A stretch of 64,000 bases of DNA. It comes from Entamoeba invadens IP1 (taxonomy: Eukaryota > Evosea > Mastigamoebida > Endamoebidae). The stretch covers positions 982,597 through 1,046,596 of the forward strand of contig NW_004443648.1 in assembly GCF_000330505.1 (NCBI RefSeq). The letters are read 5' to 3'. Of the stretch, positions 62,289 through 64,000 are shown in pieces (position 1 is the first letter of the stretch; every line of letters starts with the position of its first letter). Made by a program: the position numbers and the translations under genes. The notes under the pieces were generated by a model, which was not told the origin of the DNA, searched no databases, and saw nothing but the letters and a program-made list of their open reading frames with translations.

Positions 62289-64000
62289 ATGAATCCAACC
62301 GACGTCCCTTTTAACCCATTTATCACAACGCCCCGAACAGCGTCGCGGTTCCGCCCGATCTATGCGCTTACTCTAGACATCACAAGGACGTTCAAATTTG
62401 AAAACATTCAAAACCCTACTTTGAACACGCACAGGTACTTGACAAAACTTACGGAACCGTATCATAACAACAACAAAGACAATGCAAATTATGAACTGAT
62501 CATAGCGATCGATGATAACATCGGATCAGCTTTTTCAAAAGAGTTTGTTAGTCGATGATTTGGTAAGAAAAACAATCAAATGACAAATAGAGGTGACTCG
62601 TGTTCGTTTTTACCACAATCGAGATACGTTGTGATATCGGCGTTAGGGAGTGGGACGTTTGGACAAGTGTTGAAGTGCAGGAATTGCTCAGACAACAGTT
62701 TGGTCGCGGTCAAAATCTTGAAGTCAAAGCCGATTTTTTTTCGACAAGGGATGCTCGAGATAGCCGTGTTATCATCACTTCGAGATATTGTCGACCAAGA
62801 TGGGAAGTATCACACTATTAAAATGATCGACTACTTTTTGTATCAAGGACACGTCTGCATTGTGAGCGAACTCCTCTCTGTCAATTTGTATGACATGCTA
62901 CGAAGCAACAAAAATGTGGGTATGGGACTGACTTTTAATCGGCATGTATTGCGTCAATTGTTAGAAGCATTACACGGCCTAACAACTATGAATATCATAC
63001 ACTGCGACGTGAAGACTGAAAACGTCTTGTTAGTCCCAAACACAAGTGATATTAAACTGATCGACTTTGGGAGTGCTTGTTTTGAGCGATCAACTCTTTA
63101 TAGTTACATTCAAAGTCGGCATTATCGTGCCATAGAAATTATATTGGGGTTGCCTTATTCATGTGCAATTGACATGTGGTCCTTTGGATGCGTCGCAGCT
63201 GAACTGTTTTTGGGTATCCCACTCTTCCCGGGCGAGAACGAATATAACCAGTTGGCTAAAATTGTCGACATGTTGGGCCCGATACCAGATTATCTACTAA
63301 AGAAAGGGACAAAGACGGATAAGTATTATAACATGACACAAAAAGGAAATACATTTGTATTTGAAATGAAGAGTCCTCAACAATACGAGAAGGAAAATAA
63401 CGTCAAGTTGTTGGAGAACAAGAAGTACTTCAGATATAAAACACTCGAGCAAATTTGTCAACACGTTCCGTTGCATCGAAACGCTTTTGTCCGCGACAAC
63501 GATCAACTTTGGAGAGCACTCTTACTCGACTTTTTAAAGAAAATACTGGAGTATGACCCAGCTAAGCGATTGACCCCCTCAGAAGCTTTAACACACCAAT
63601 TCATTAAATCAAAAACGAAGTTGGAGTTATTGAGTCTACCACTTCCATTGGTTCCACAAGATGTTCCAATGGAAGAAATCGTCAGAAGAGTCTATGGCGG
63701 GCAATACACACTTTTCTACTTACAAAACAGAGACAAGTTCTTCCAAGTGCAACACAACTACTTTGTAACGTTTATCAGAGCATTAAAATGTGGGTATGTA
63801 CTCAACATTTTAAATGTGAATCCGTTTAAGATGAAACCACTAAAGGTCATAGCGCAGTCGAGTTTCTCGTGGCACAACGTTGAAGATGAGAATGTCATGA
63901 CTTGGGGATCGTCGAATTCCGACTCCGAGGATTCAAGAGGTAGAAGTGTGTCTTCTTTACAATCGCCAAGCACTTCGATGTCGCCACGACTCTCGCTCCG
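62289..64000 (+). CDS. DYRK/Yak1-like protein kinase, 3' end outside window (spliced)
   Basis: Exon 62289-62542, 48-nt intron (GTTTGTT...ATAG, phase 2), exon 62591 to the window end. The frame is still open, giving 554 or more residues. The N-terminal 105 residues include a DYRK-homology-like segment (LTLDITRTFKFENI...LTKLTEPYHNNNKDN). Kinase core: GSGTFGQVLK, VAVKILK, IIHCDVKTENVLL (HCD for HRD), LIDFGSA, activation loop YSYIQSRHYRAIEIILG with the family Tyr, and DMWSFGCVAAELFLG. The loop Tyr suggests DYRK-type self-phosphorylation. Odd points: the APE motif is AIE, and a Ser/Asp-rich tail follows. It is likely a Yak1/DYRK growth or stress regulator. Confidence 0.9.

Overview
The window looks like nuclear DNA of an Entamoeba, most likely E. 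invadens or a close relative. This is inference from AT-rich spacers around moderately GC-richer coding regions, short introns that almost all begin GTTTGT, GAAC/TATTTAAA-type promoter words, and a gene set typical of this amoeba. The typical genes are a neutral-sphingomyelinase-like EEP protein, a class I fumarase, a RhoGEF-ArfGAP fusion, Tigger/pogo-like DDE relics and irregular leucine-rich proteins. Genes lie on both strands and are compact. At least eight are spliced, and I re-joined them at phase-consistent junctions (45-112 nt introns).

Layout: 0-4 kb holds the 3' end of a membrane protein gene, a fused mRNA capping enzyme (triphosphatase plus guanylyltransferase) and a secreted acidic/lysine-rich protein. 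From 4-9 kb there is one small lineage-specific gene in AT-rich spacer. From 9-19 kb lie a tandem-CH coiled-coil protein, a SAC3/GANP-family protein, ribosomal protein S9, a sphingomyelinase-like phosphodiesterase, ribosomal protein L13a and FEN1. From 19-31 kb lie a paralogue of the 5-kb small gene, a VAMP-like SNARE, a SENP8-like protease, a second SAC3/GANP paralogue, Pol III subunit RPC4 and a large CH-DH-PH-ArfGAP protein.

From 31-43.5 kb is a gene-poor mobile-element graveyard: two decayed DDE (Tigger/pogo-like) transposases, one inside a 2.48-kb TIR pair with TA ends, plus a decayed ORF. Next to these is an apparently young 2,568-bp element (40965-43532). Its two 299-bp terminal inverted repeats look identical, it carries four AT-rich ORFs, and GC-rich palindromic units are embedded in frame in three of them. 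I cannot assign this element to a known family, and it is the best candidate for an undescribed system.

From 43.8-64 kb ordinary genes resume: a secreted alpha-amylase, two irregular-LRR proteins flanking a class I [4Fe-4S] fumarase, a membrane protein, a probable AP-5 zeta subunit, the U3 snoRNP protein RRP9, an FKBP-TPR protein with a Cys/His-rich leader, a Stealth-family sugar-phosphate transferase and the start of a DYRK/Yak1-like kinase that runs off the window.

Together these cover mRNA capping and export, ribosome and Pol III biogenesis, DNA repair, endosomal traffic (SNARE, AP-5, ArfGAP, Stealth), cytoskeleton and anaerobic carbon metabolism. Apart from the transposon cluster there is no sign of functional clustering.
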